Source of the DNA: Lepisosteus oculatus
Lineage: Eukaryota; Chordata; Actinopteri; Semionotiformes; Lepisosteidae
Direction: 5' to 3'
Length of the DNA stretch: 64,000 bases
Assembly (NCBI RefSeq): GCF_040954835.1
Contig: NC_090697.1
Location: 43,708,788-43,772,787 of the forward strand
The translations under genes were made by a program, and so were the position numbers. Shown in pieces: positions 25,301 to 36,134 of the stretch; the first letter of the stretch is position 1; the number at the start of each line of letters is the position of its first letter. The notes beneath the pieces were generated by a model. It made no database searches. It had not been told where the DNA came from and saw nothing but the letters and a program-made list of their open reading frames with translations.

Positions 25301-28300
25301 CATTTGACAAAGAAACTTTCTAAATCTTCTTTTGCTGTTCTTTGCCACATATAGTACCAGCTTAACCAATTCCATGACACAAGGCTTGACTAAAGTCTTT
25401 CCTAATTGTGTGCAGTTATTTTTTGCAATCAAAAATGCAACTTTGGAAGATGCTTGAAGACATGATTTTTGTACTGGAGGAAATCCACATTCCAGCAAAG
25501 TTCCTGGTGTTACCATACATCTTTCCTGCAGAAACACCTCAGAATTGATACATCCCGAAGGTGAAAAGAAGAAATTTCAGCATTGATAGTTTCATGTTGA
25601 AACTGCAAAACAAATTTGCCACATAAGAAGCACTTAGGCCTCTGTATGCCATGATGATCTATGAAGAATTTGAAGGCAAAAGATATGTAGATTTGATTAA
25701 ATTCCTCTTCTTCGACATCACAATTTATTTTAAACTTATTGGTGCGATAAAACATTTAAAGTTTTATTAAACACTTTATGGTTAAGTTCTATTTACCACA
25801 TGTCCCTCTCAAAAGTGCAAACCATTAGCCATGAAGTTCCCACAATCTAATATGTGTAACAGAACCAACCAAAGATCATTTCACATTGAAATGTTATCCA
25901 CAGTCTATACAGGAGGAAATTGGTTGTAACAGGTTGCAGATTCCTATTATACAACACTTAAATATCACACATACTGTATCCTCCTTATATCATCTCTGCT
26001 GGAAACCATTAGAAATGCAAGACTCATCTTATTAGTTGGCCAAAAAGCTGGAATTAGTAAATCCTTTTTGTTGTGGCTTTTTCAAGACTAAATCATATAT
26101 CAAAACAAAGCTCAAACTGAAAGCCAAATGAGTTCATTGCTAATGAAAAAATACATTGGGATGCTAGACAACTGTTTGACACGAACACTTCTTTATAACA
26201 GTCTCATTTGTTGTGGCAGCTCTTTCTGTGCTACAGAATCTATATTTCCAAGCTTTCGTAGTTAAAAAAGGAAATACATATTAAACGTAGACACCCACAA
26301 ACCTGCAGTTAAATACCGTAGTCTTTTTATCCTGCTTCAGGGGAATTTTCAGCTCCTCCATGTCTGGGGCATTCAGACACAAATGTCCGCTGTCACAGGT
26401 AGCCGATATCAACACTAGCCGAGGTTCCTGCCGGCCTGTCACCTGGTGACCATCTTCTGTAATCACCAACCAATTCCTGCATTGAAGAAGTTGGGAGGAA
26501 AAAAAAGGTTGATTCTAAAATTCTTCACATCCATCCATTTTCTAATCACTTTATCTAATTCAGAGTTGTGGGGCAGGAACCTACAGTATCTTGGCAAGCA
26601 ATGGGTTCAAGGCAGGGTGCACCCATCACAGGACACAAACCACAGACAAAGACATTCACTCACATTAATACTGGGACCAATCATCCTAGAAGCCAATTAA
26701 CCTACTAGTATGTCTTTGGACTGTGGGAGCAAACTGGAGCAGATGGAGAAAACCCACATGAACATGGGGAAAACAAACTTTCCTTTTCATGTGGGGAACA
26801 AACTCCACACAGACAGCACCCCAGGAGTTGAACCCAGGGCCCCAGCTCGGCAAAGCAGCAATGTTAACCATTTCAGGACTGTGCTGCCCCAAATTGTGAA
26901 CATTTCCAAAGAAAAGCTCTTCATAAAAAATAACAGAGACAAAATTTCTCAAATTTCTTCCAAGTGGCTTCTTTACAGGTTTTTGCAACTCAGTCATTTT
27001 AAGAGTATTCACACTCTATTCCAAGGTATGCATGCGCTCTTTAATATTAGTGTTACAATAATTCTATAATTAAATAACTGCTTGAAATTATAAAAAAAAA
27101 AAGAATGTGCGATCTCACTATTGGCTTGTAGCATTGAAAATGCTAAAAATGTTTGATATAGAGCAAAACAGAAGCAGGTGTCTTACAATGTGAAGGTATA
27201 CAGCTTGAAAAAAGGATACTTTACAAAATTATTCACAAATTTCACAACCACAATGTACAATTTTGCTAAATCCAAGGCTGAATTTTTTTAAAGTTGATGC
27301 CTAGAAAGCTCCAGAGGATCACATGTAACAGACTGTAAAAACAAGAATGTTCTACATAATATAAATTATGCAATTCAAAGGGACTCATAGTGTGGGTATG
27401 CTATCACTGCTTTACAATATTTTAGTTTCTAGAAAAAAAAACTATTGCCCTGTTATAATATAGAAACATTAGAAATCATTATCACATGCTGTACACCTAC
27501 AGATGCATCCTTTCAGAAAGCACGGTAAAACCCCATACTGTGCAAAATTATCTGCAGATTAGCATGTTAGACCCCAGTATGTGATTGGCTGGCCAAAATG
27601 ACAGGCGGCACTCATGGTGCATTGGTTGCTATTGAAATGATTGCTTCATTTATTCTCTTTACTGTGCATGCTTAAATCTGCTTAATATTGAATATCAATA
27701 TGGAATTTTACAACTAAAGGGGAAATTTTGGTAGCTGAGCACAAAAAGTACAGGAGCAAATGTCTCTGAACATCATTAATGCTATTAATTTAGGAATATA
27801 AACATTATGTAAGCTGTATATGGCTGGTATTGGTAGTTTAAATTAAAAATACACAGCAGTGTTCCACTTTCTTCATAAACATTTTAAGCATTAAAGTCTT
27901 TCATTTGGTTACTTACTGTGGTTATTTTGGAAAAGTTTTTATGTGCTCCTTATGACTATATTAAGTTTATATACTTTATAAGAAGTTATAATGTTTTAAC
28001 CTTTTCTATGAATACTTGTGCTCCTTATTGCGGTAAAAAAAGCATTCTTTTTAGAATTTGATTAATGGGGAATACAATATGGAATTGCGAATCTAAAGAA
28101 ATTAATAAGGATATTTAAGGATTTATGTATTTTCATATAGGTCAAGTTATTACCGTAGTCCACTTTCTTTGTAAGCAACTGCATCAATTTGACTCATTCA
28201 CCCATGATTACTTGGAAACATTTTGCCTGCCCTTTTCAGTTATAGCTTAAACTTAATATCAAGGGACGCAGTAGTGTACTGGCTTTGGCGTGTGACTTGC

Positions 28301-31300
28301 GTGCTGGAGGTCGGCGGTCTGAACCCCACTCCAGGCCTGAGCTTTCTTTTAACAAATACACATTTCTTTCAAAAACTAAAATAGTAAATATTATGGAAAC
28401 GATATTGAATATTTTGGTATTTCTGAAACTCCCTCTGTATTTTTTTGTTTTCACACAGCTAAGAATAAACTACATATGCAAATCTTTTGACAGGCGGGAA
28501 GATGTTCTGTGCTCTTACCACAGTATGCATCGTTACATTTTTAAGCATCAGTTGAAGCATTCCGAAGTCTGTCAAAATCGTAAAAAATGTTACCAACTGT
28601 TACCTTTCCTGGATAAAGCGGGTAGAAAATAGGTAGATTTACACTTGTAAAAAACGTTCCAATTTTAATCCGATACAGAAGATATTATTAATAATAAATG
28701 ACCTTGGACGGTCTTTAAACTGAAGATTTATAGAGGAGACATGTTGTGTCTTTTCTTTCCAGCTTGGAATTAACTTTTACCCACTAGTATATTCCATTGC
28801 AGCCTTTTTATGCAATGCAGCTCCGAACTTCTCACAAAGGCTAGTAGTGTTAACACCCCGCTATGTAATGTTATGTAGAATAGACAGGTCTGGGGGATGG
28901 GAGGGAATTTTCAGTAGTCTGTTGTCATTGTTGCTTTTTAACATAAGGCACTGTTAAAAAGTGCCTTATGTTAATTAAATGTCCTGTTTTTTCTTAATAC
29001 TCGTTTTTCCATATTGTAGTTTTAAAACTTGAACAAAGACATCCCACAAACAGTGTGATGTTGTATAGTTTTAAAGCCACTATAGAATAGCTTGTGGGAA
29101 ATACAGTTATTTGTACTGCATCAAAGCTTAACTCGTTCAGAGCGCCGGACATTACAAACTCTGGAGTCAAAAGGAACATGTCAAAATATTTCCAAAATAA
29201 TCACAGATGAGTTGAGGGATTCGATAATAATAGAGAAATCATAACAATAACAATAACAGAATAACAGATGTTTCGTGCTAATCATGCAATCCAACTGAAA
29301 GAAGGACACTTAAATCAACAAGAAAAGACTTTATATATATATAAATCAGTTAAAAATACTTTTTATGCATGAAAAACAGGTGGTTTTTCTTCCGTGCGAT
29401 CAGCTTAGAGTCTTTGCGTAAGCTGTCAATCATTAACTTCTTAATTAAACATTTTAAACACTTTAATTTTGTAAATACTACACACATTCCGTACGGAAAT
29501 AAAATCATGTTTTCATCAGGTGTTGAGCAGATTAGCAGGTTGCTGACAACATAGCACACAGTCCACTAACCGTAAAGACCATTCTACATATTCTATTTTT
29601 TAAAAGCATTTAGGAACGTTTTCATCTATACAAATACCACAGACTATTCTCAATTATTTTTTCTGAATGTCACACTTAGTTCAATATTTTATTTACATCT
29701 AAATAAGAAAGTTAGGTGTTAGCATAAACTATTAGCAATCAATAATACTAAAAGTCGCAATGTAATGATTTGTTGCACTTCTTCCTTATCTTGTAAAAAC
29801 ATTAATTTACAAGCATTTGTTCAAACATATGTTGAATCTGACTATGACAAAATAAGTAAAATACAAACTCATAAAGTAAAAAAAGAGGGTAAAATATAAT
29901 TTGAAATTAAGACAGGATACACTTTTTTCTGCGTCTCTTCCTACTCTCTCTCACCTGCCTTGATTTGGACACAAAATTATTAAAAATGAGAGGGAATGTT
30001 TCGTGCCAGTCAGTGCATTATCATCTCGCACCAGAGGGAAGGAAAAAAGCCAGTAGGGCTTGTCATTCATTTCAGTCTCCTTCACTCTGCCCAGCGATAT
30101 AACTATTATATAAACAAGATCTAGTACCTGGTTAATTAAAAAAAAAAAACTTATTTTGAATTAATCAAATCCCTGGTGTGAGATCATAAAGCCAGAATTA
30201 CGTACTATCCATAAGTAACACCTAACCATCTACTGTAAAGTGTTCAGTGCTTTGTTTGTGTATATTCCAATCGCAGCAGAGGCAGTGTGGGGAAACGTTT
30301 ATGCTGTAATTGAATTGGGGCTCTGTATTCTTCACACCAGAAACCGTTTTCTTTGAAAGCGTTTTCTTCCCTCTTTAGCTGATCTTTTGCAGCCTACGCA
30401 TGCTTACACAGCTCCCTACGTGAATTCTCGATTTCGACTTAGAAAGTTTTAGAGAACTTAACAACCATTTTTATTTTCAACAAATTGTAAATATGACGTT
30501 TACATAGGCAAATGTATTAATTTTCACTTAAGCCTATGGAGAAGTGTAAACTGTCAATGAGAGCTCCCTCCCAACTTCCCCCCATGGACAGACTGATAAA
30601 ACAATTGGGAAGCGTTAAGTATCCAGCCACTGTAAAGGGTTCAGCTGCAAAAGCCACAAATAAATAAAAAATAAAAAAAAATTATCTCCTGATGGTAACT
30701 GTAACAAATTGTCATGTTTCACATCCTTGCGAAACAATGACATTCTCATCCAATCAAAGGTTTGATGTTTTTTTATTTTGAAACCGTGATCTTGACATGC
30801 AGGTGTGAAGTAGAGTTAAAAGCTTCAGATTTAAAAGGTTATTAATAATATCTTCCATGTCACATTAACATTGGAATGTTCTTACAAGTGTAAAAGATGC
30901 GATACACAACGTGTCTCCTCTATAACTCTTCAGTTTACAGAGAAATTCCGCCAGAGCCTCACAACATTGTCCAATAATACTGTTCTTGTGTCTAATTTCC
31001 AGGGAGTAACCCTGTTACAAAAGTGAACAGTGTATCGTTCCTTGACTATGGTTAAACAGTATGTACGGTGGAGTTTCAGTGTTTGCTTTTCTGTAATCTG
31101 TACAGAACCGTGACGTCTCTTCAATGTTTGGTACCCATAAACGGGGGCTTCATAGACTTCCTACTTTGAACTCAACTACGCTCCAGTAAATAATGTACAG
31201 TTTATCGCCTTCTGCAATGCTTCGTTTAGCAGGATTTGCATGATAAGCACATTGTTTAATGGGGATGACATTACCCTCGTCTACTGTATATCACTGTCTG

Positions 31301-34300
31301 ACACAGGTTTGAGTCGGAGTGTCTGTCAATAAAACAGAGCACCTTTCAAGACATAAAACTACTGCATGATTTCTTTATCCATTTCAGCTAAATGAGGGAA
31401 ATCAAATTGGTCAGAATTTCAGAGTGCCAAATGTAAAATAACCCTTCTTCCCTCCTTAGTTTAACTTAAAGAATTTCGTGAAGAAATCCTTAATCACAAA
31501 ACCATCACTTAATTTATCCAGATACACAAATTCACGCCAGAGCCAACAACAAGATATAATAGCGGACTATTTTTATGTATTTACTAGATAAGAAACAAAC
31601 CGAAAGTGAAACTCTGATCGCGCTTTGAACCATTGGGTGCAGTGCTTTTTCCATTACCAATACAAGGACAATAAATGTTTTTTAAAAAGAAACGGATGTC
31701 AAAATGTTTCCAAAATGTCCACCTGTGATATTTTAGCTGCTTAGTTACACGATTCCATATTCATATAACTATCAAATGATGTTAAATCACTGCAACATTT
31801 ATCTTTTTACAATAACAGTCCTTACTAAATATTCTTAGAAAAGGATAAAACGTTATAACTTTTATGAAGTACAGAATTTAAGCTTAATAATGTTAGACAA
31901 AGCACATTAAAACCAGAACCCACTGTAAATTACCAAGTTAAAGACTTTGATGCATAAAATATTTATGCATAATTAAATTATTTATGATGAAGGTGGAAGG
32001 TTGTGTACTTTTGTCCAACTGAGCAATCTTGCTTTTATAAAATATAATTACTTTTTAATGTTTAACATGCTGTAATACACAGTTTAAAATTATTAAAAGT
32101 CTAAACAGTATACAACTTAAATGGATGTCGTTCAGCAGTGACCGGGATTCGAAACTGGGCGTTTTCTGGCAACAGCTCAAATGCTGTACATGAGATGTTA
32201 AGATTTATTATCTCCACCTGGTGGTTTTACAAGGTACTATTATCCTATTTAAAAAAAACATGCAATATGTTGCGTTATGAAGCCGTATGTTGCGCAACGT
32301 CCACTGCGTTTTAACGCAGCGTACCTTGCTCATTTTGAATGGCTGGATCTGTACATGTGTACCATGTCTTCACACACAGTAATCTGTAATCTGACAACAT
32401 ACACATTGAAATTGAAGTTGTACCATTTATTCCGTAATCCCAGATAGCTGTTCTCACTGTCTCCACAAGCACAAGTTCCACCCATCTCTTTGGGATGGTC
32501 ACACACCAAACCATGGTCACCTTGTTGCAGACAATCAATGTTGATAATTTGTTAATTTTGCTGGCACAAGGTTCTGAAAACCTGAATTCCTGACACCCTA
32601 ACCCATTCAGAAACATCTGAGATGCACCAGAATGAATCACTACAGAAACAAACATCAGACCGGATCAGTCATCCATACAATTTCTACGTCTCCCTTAATT
32701 GGACCGGCAAGCAGGTTAGAGTCTGGAGGAAAAAAGCAAACACTTCCAACATTTCCCGCTAAATCATTTTCAGAACAAGGCAGGTAATAGATATAAATAA
32801 CAGGAAATAATCAGAATAATGTGAATGATCATCCTTCAGTATATCCAATACAACACTCTCTCTGCTGTTAAGAAACCAGGATGAAATCTTCCATAGCAAG
32901 ATCTCATGTAGATGGGTATGCACCTAATTATCCACTCAGCAAATAACTTTATCCAAGATGATTGATATAAAATAATAAGGCAAACACCATCATTGACTTG
33001 TCTAAGGAGGCCATAACGAGAGAGATAGGTCAGGCTATGGGATACCTTGAATTGAAACCCAGTGTGGTACGGTGGCATGATGGCTGCATCATAGCACTTG
33101 ATTCCTGGCCTCAATTGCAGACTGTGGTGCCCACTGTAAAGTTCACATGGCTATGCTGGATTTTCACCACAGTGCAAAGACATGCCATCAAGGCCACCTT
33201 GTGTGTTGTACGCTCTCTGTGACTAATGGACTAATGTTCCATCCAATATGTATCCTGCATTTTGCCTGACCATACAATGCATTTTTCCTTCGTTAGGCAC
33301 AGCCCTGTATGGATGGACAAATTTTACTATGAATCCCAGGTCTAAAAATTAAATTATAGATGCTGAAATGATATACAATCTCTGTCTGGTTTGCAGCCAA
33401 CAGTGCTGTAGGACCGTCATAAAAGAGAAGAGGACAGGAATTGGACTCTAACAAGCTGACACTGTGGTTAGCATGCCTTCACTACAAACGCTTACTATAC
33501 AATGCAATGAACTACAAACAGACCTCACCTCCTTTGCAATGCCTCCTATACACAAGCTGAATAATTGACCTGGTCTTTAGGGAAGAGCCTCCGACTGTAT
33601 CACCTGCAACACTTGCTGGAAATATAAATTTGTCCGACTTGGTTCCACACCCAATTTTGCATTATTTATTAAATCAGTGATCTCACTTCCTGTGGCAGCT
33701 GTTGAACACATTATTGAATTTGGAATAACTTTAGAGATGCACACATCACACGTAATATGCGCATACTTATTAAACAAATCTGCCAGAATGGATTCCAAAT
33801 GTTTAGTTTCAAATTTAATGTGTACAGTGCAGATATTGAATTTTTATTCAAATACGTTTGTGGTTTAAATAACACTGCTTCAGCTTTGAAGATTACAGTG
33901 GTGAGTTTTAAGAAACTAATTAATTAAACGATTGCTAAAGACAGCAGTTATGTTTGCATCCAATATGTGAATTTTAATATAAAACCAAATAATAATACAT
34001 CACAAAGGAAATAAAACAGTTTCGTGCAAGTTTATCGAAAACAAGAAATGTTAAACAACCGTTTTGTCACGTATTCTATCCCAAACACCCTAGTTAATTA
34101 GAAAATCTTATAAATTGGCATATTTTAAATTACAGCTTTCACGCAGTAAACATATTACATACAGTAATTTTGGTTAATTTAATCAAGTCATTAAGTGTGA
34201 GCTTAGCAAGACTGTTCAATAATTGCAATATTATACTAAAGCGTCAATATCTCCCACTGGATCTCTACTTACCTATCTTTAAGTTCACCGTATTTCAGGC

Positions 34301-34529
34301 CCATTTCCAGGCACTCAGCTCTAACCGCACTAACCCCTTTGCAGGACTTAATGGGATAGATCAAAAGATGAGACACAACGCCAACGCGAGTAAGTGTTTT
34401 CTGCCTTTTCTTTAAAACATATTTTAGAGCAAGTCCGAGACCTATTGCACCCAGTCCCACACCTGCAGTGTAAAGCAAAGCTTTTTTGTTTGAAGTTGAA
34501 TTGACAATCAGGTCTACGATTCGATCCAT
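16225..34529 (-). CDS. mtarc1: Mitochondrial amidoxime reducing component, seven coding exons
   Basis: Joined coding exons are 34529-34273, 26476-26303, 22839-22674, 22124-21984, 20574-20513, 19903-19832 and 16351-16225, giving 332 residues, near the family norm. All introns are GT-AG and phase is kept at each junction. Known role: molybdenum-cofactor enzyme of the outer mitochondrial membrane that, with cytochrome b5 and its NADH reductase, reduces N-hydroxylated compounds. Seen: an N-terminal hydrophobic anchor (about residues 19-39) followed by KKRQK; the MOSC N-terminal domain from [18 protein letters not shown] (48-65); [24 protein letters not shown]; and RVMACGRCMF. By alignment from memory, Cys268 matches the molybdenum-ligand cysteine of human MTARC1 (Cys273) and Cys241 matches Cys246. 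Mammals have two paralogues; mtarc1 versus mtarc2 cannot be separated by eye. Confidence 0.97.
16576..18405 (-). mobile_element. Tc1-like transposon relic in mtarc1 intron 6
   Basis: The ends are GCCTTGCAAAAGTTTTCAGACC near 16578 and its diverged inverse GCTTTTGCAAGGCA near 18388. Between them runs antisense Tc1-type sequence, e.g. CTTCTTGGCAGATTTGC, CCACTCCAGTGTAGCTTT and ATGATGCTGCCACC (antisense of the HGGGS region). The transposase is fragmented. A segment of about 120 bp occurs twice inside (from 17205 and from 17436). Confidence 0.8.
18410..19831. other. Rest of mtarc1 intron 6, nothing recognised
   Basis: AT-rich intron sequence without a recognisable repeat or conserved exon. Confidence 0.5.
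19832..19903 (-). CDS. mtarc1: mtarc1 coding exon 6
   Basis: 72 nt, acceptor TTCTCAG|GTGC and donor AAAAG|GTATTT. Encodes [16 protein letters not shown] and EPLETLK. Its first full codon is Cys268, the presumed molybdenum ligand. Confidence 0.94.
20513..20574 (-). CDS. mtarc1: mtarc1 coding exon 5
   Basis: 62 nt, acceptor TTTTAAAG|GAC and donor GGGAG|GTAATT. Encodes [20 protein letters not shown]. The exon is too short to be found by ORF length and was located by homology and splice sites. Confidence 0.94.
20575..21983. other. mtarc1 intron 4
   Basis: Intronic. A short local repeat GTTCTTTCTTTCAGAT occurs twice at 21345-21385. An open frame of about 70 codons on each strand at 21439-21709 overlaps itself and matches no family. 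Confidence 0.6.
21984..22124 (-). CDS. mtarc1: mtarc1 coding exon 4
   Basis: 141 nt, in phase 0 at both ends. Encodes residues 200-246: [16 protein letters not shown], then [15 protein letters not shown], the start of the MOSC cofactor-binding core. Confidence 0.96.
22125..22673 (+). repeat. mtarc1 intron 3 with possible LTR-like relic (about 22370-22625)
   Basis: Antisense to the gene, the stretch has a TATA-like TCTATAAAGAGAG near 22463, then AATAAAGG near 22562 followed by CCTGATGATTTCTTCAACTC. This order looks like the promoter and polyadenylation parts of an LTR. TTCAGT occurs at 22367 and 22625, but I cannot define TG...CA ends. It also holds an 11-bp inverted repeat, GATAACAGAAA / TTTCTGTTATC. 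Confidence 0.3.
22674..22839 (-). CDS. mtarc1: mtarc1 coding exon 3
   Basis: 166 nt, acceptor CTTTCAG|A and donor GATAAG|GTAATA. Encodes residues 145-199, with [12 protein letters not shown] and FRLVQFEP, both conserved in MARC proteins. Confidence 0.95.
23161..23376 (-). CDS. Unrecognised possible small exon, one membrane helix
   Basis: I do not recognise this frame. On the minus strand it reads from ATG at 23376 to TAG near 23161, about 71 residues. A strong acceptor-like sequence (TATATTTTTCTCCAG) ends two bases before the ATG. The product would have a basic N-terminus ([12 protein letters not shown]), RSFLKK, a hydrophobic segment of roughly 24 residues ([20 protein letters not shown]) and a basic tail (KYTRKEKR). 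That is the layout of a single-pass membrane protein. It lies inside mtarc1 intron 2 on the same strand. It could be an alternative exon, a nested gene's exon, a retrocopy or chance; length alone does not exclude chance. Confidence 0.25.
23380..24260. other. mtarc1 intron 2, unassigned part
   Basis: Intronic, AT-rich. An open frame of 97 codons at 23640-23933 on the minus strand has no recognised motif. Confidence 0.5.
24266..24530 (+). repeat. tRNA-derived SINE of a second family
   Basis: The head GGTGGCTCTGTGGCTAAGGC (A-box-like) and GGTTCAAATCC (B box, 24320-24330) form a tRNA-like promoter. The body includes GAGCAAGGCCCTTAACCCC and TGGGGTATACGAAAAGA, typical of a fish SINE group. GC-rich relative to its intron and only lightly diverged. 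Distinct from the GGATGGATGG family. Confidence 0.85.
24598..24780. mobile_element. Possible Tc1/mariner end fragment
   Basis: GTAAAGGTATTCACCCCCTTCC followed by AATGATGTTTCATTTTGTTG resembles the terminal region of a common fish Tc1-like element. No transposase is present. Boundaries uncertain. Confidence 0.35.
24955..25757 (-). pseudogene. ZBED5/SCAND3-like hAT transposase relic
   Basis: Across frames the minus strand gives consecutive fragments of the ZBED/hAT family: a zinc-finger-like PKCFLCGKF (near 25640), then a [14 protein letters not shown] region equivalent to the helical part, then [13 protein letters not shown] and [14 protein letters not shown] (near 25100-25190), then [20 protein letters not shown] (near 25020-25075), equivalent to the family's THCFLHRE segment. 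Stops and frameshifts interrupt it and the C-terminal half is missing. In the family these are domesticated or mobile hAT transposases. Here it is a dead copy inside mtarc1 intron 2. Confidence 0.8.
25760..26302. other. mtarc1 intron 2, proximal part
   Basis: No repeat or exon recognised. Confidence 0.45.
26303..26476 (-). CDS. mtarc1: mtarc1 coding exon 2
   Basis: 174 nt, acceptor ATGCAG|G and donor TGCAG|GTTTG. Encodes residues 87-143 (NWLVITEDG... KTTVFNC), containing the family motif RQEPRLVLI. Splits Arg86 and Arg144 with the neighbouring exons. Confidence 0.95.
26528..26890 (-). repeat. SINE, antisense, full length
   Basis: From CATCCATCCATTTTCTAATC to AGGACTGTGCTGCCCC, antisense to the main family and well conserved, including the antisense AGTATGTCTTTGGACTGTGGG. 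Inserted in mtarc1 intron 1 close to exon 2. Confidence 0.85.
26895..28260. other. mtarc1 intron 1, unassigned
   Basis: No exon or repeat recognised. Confidence 0.45.
28264..28340 (+). repeat. tRNA-like sequence, probable SINE head
   Basis: GGGACGCAGTAGTGTACTGGC starts an A-box-like region and GGCGGTCTGAACCCC near 28313 is a mutated B box (GGTTCGAANCC). No complete tRNA cloverleaf or normal tRNA 3-prime end is evident, so a SINE head or tRNA pseudogene fits best. No body of a known SINE follows. Confidence 0.45.
28938..28974. repeat. Perfect 15-bp inverted repeat
   Basis: TTAACATAAGGCACT, a 7-base spacer, then AGTGCCTTATGTTAA. All 15 pairs match. Intron 1 of mtarc1. Confidence 0.9.
28980..33055. 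other. mtarc1 intron 1, unassigned part
   Basis: About 4 kb without a recognised repeat or exon. A 114-codon minus-strand open frame (32311-32655) is the longest; I do not recognise it and see no splice context. A short (TA)n run is at 29332-29342. Confidence 0.5.
33063..33285 (+). repeat. Old, diverged SINE of the main family
   Basis: GTGTGGTACGGTGGCATGATGG matches the family head, and GTGCAAAGACATGCCATCAAGG the conserved body box. It lacks the usual tail and is more diverged than other copies. Confidence 0.6.
33290..34272. other. mtarc1 intron 1, first kilobase
   Basis: No exon or recognised repeat. A 73-codon minus open frame at 33577-33798 has no family signature. Confidence 0.45.
34273..34529 (-). 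CDS. mtarc1: mtarc1 coding exon 1
   Basis: ATG at 34529. Encodes residues 1-85 plus two bases of Arg86 and ends in the donor AG|GTAAGTAG. It carries the signal-anchor ([19 protein letters not shown]) and the first strand of the MOSC N-terminal domain. The start is preferred because the anchor follows directly, as in the family. Confidence 0.96.
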
Positions 34530-34700
34530 TTTGTATTATACTTTAAACTTTAGCCTCCGTGTTATAAATCGGACTTTACTCAACAACAGAAACTACCAAA
34601 CATTGCACTCAGGCAGACAGCTGGTAGACTTTTAATTTGAAGGCACTACAGATCAAATGTCATGTGTTGCAAAAAATTTCGTCGGTGTGGGAACGCGTGG
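34530..34700 (-). promoter_or_regulatory. Presumed mtarc1 5-prime UTR/promoter region
   Basis: Placed only because it lies immediately upstream of the start codon. A TTTATAAC word occurs antisense near 34560, but no convincing TATA or CpG-rich core is evident. Confidence 0.3.
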
Positions 34701-35560
34701 ACTCACCAAGTTCCTAACATTCAACAGAGAGCCTAGTTTTCATTCTATAGCTTAGGACCTTGCATTTTTAAGTGCACCCAATTAATTTCTGATATGAAAA
34801 CTTATTTTTATAGTGGTTGAATCTACACCAACAAAATAATATTAATTATTTTATTGTTGATCACTTATGTCGTTTACTGTTTTTTGTTGTCAACGTCACG
34901 TTGAAGCGGTATGAAATTATAAAATCCATATAATTCAAATCGATGAGACGCCGTGGGACGATTAATCTTTTTTGTCTACACTTTTTATTAAACGTATTTG
35001 GCAAACTAAAATACCTATGAATCCTGCATTTATATAAAATGCATTGTCTCGTGAAATGATACATGACTAATACTGTCAACTCCCGTGGGACCTTGTGCTA
35101 CTTGATTACTTGTATTGGTTTTTAGTTCTGCTTTTTGTTCCGAGTTTTTATTAGTAGACACAGTAATTAATTTTAATATTTGCTTAAGGGTTATTTAAAA
35201 ATTTGCTACAAAAGATAAATGGGATTTATCATTGGTATCAAATCTGCACTAATTAGTGAGTTTCAAAACGTTTTATTTAGGTGTTAAAGCTGAAATGTGA
35301 CTCATTCGATTTAAGCAAAAATATATTGAGATATTTATATATAGTATAATATATATATATGTATCTTTTAGATTTTCATTCCCAGGTGTGTCTGTTCATT
35401 ACTAAGCGGTCACCTATTAAGAATTTTCTACACTGTAATATTGGGGCAAATTCTTAATTAGGTAGTTGAGTTGTGAAACATTGGGATCATCATCAGGATC
35501 ATCAGGATAGTTCAGAAGCTGAGGTCAAAAACAAAAACCTGGTGATGAGAGTGGTGTTGT
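34701..35560. other. Intergenic, nothing recognised
   Basis: AT-rich; an (AT)n run lies around 35338-35360. CATCATCAGGATCATCAGGA near 35488 is a small local repeat. Confidence 0.5.
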
Positions 35561-35574
35561 AGTCTGGAAGATTT

Positions 35575-36130
35575 TAAGAAACTTCTTTCTTTGCCATGAT
35601 GATATTGCCAGTTCCTTGCTTTGTCTCGGTGAAAGGACCCAGAATATCCACCATGACGAATTCCAGGGGGTTCCTACTTGATACTGCTGTAGTGGTGTGC
35701 GCAAGCAGTCCTGGGGCTACTTTAATTTTTTTTTTGTATTTGTGTCACAAATATGACATTACTGTGCCATATCACAATGCCCCTGAAAAATGTGCCTTAA
35801 GTTATAAGGACCTCATAGTTCTTCACTGTAAACTATTTTTTAAGCAACCTAGAATCTATTAATCTGAAACAACATTTTTTCACAAATGTGCAACTTGTGT
35901 GTGGTGTTGCCAATGTTGGTTGGCTTGGAGGAGATTTTTTTAATGGGATACTTTTCACCAAGTTAACGCTGAGTGGAAAAACAACAGTCACTGCAATGCC
36001 TTTGGTACTGATTCAACTCAAGAAGGATCCTAGAGCCTTTTCCTTTCAAAGAGATGATCATCTGGCAGGCTTTTTCAGCATCTTTCTAATTACCCACATT
36101 TTGCTTTATATGCCTCTCAGTGCGAGACTC
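35575..36130 (-). mobile_element. Gypsy-like LTR retrotransposon integrase relic
   Basis: The minus strand between 35675 and 35581 reads NPLEFVMVDILGPFTETK, matching the start of the integrase core in Gypsy-type pol (usual form ...VAVDILGPLP.T), with the first catalytic Asp at VDILGP. Upstream on the same strand (to about 35850) a weaker piece resembles the integrase zinc-binding region with lost cysteines. Frames change and stops occur. No LTRs were found nearby. Confidence 0.55.
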
Positions 36131-36134
36131 CATT

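Noticed and set aside
26686..27069. Open frames of 108 and 119 codons on opposite strands
   Set aside because: They lie largely in the SINE at 26528-26890 and are translations of that repeat.
28264..28340. A functional tRNA gene
   Set aside because: The B box is mutated and a complete cloverleaf with acceptor pairing is not seen, so a SINE head is more likely.
32311..32655. 114-codon minus-strand open frame in mtarc1 intron 1
   Set aside because: Its residues match nothing I know and there are no supporting splice signals. Possibly part of an unnamed repeat.
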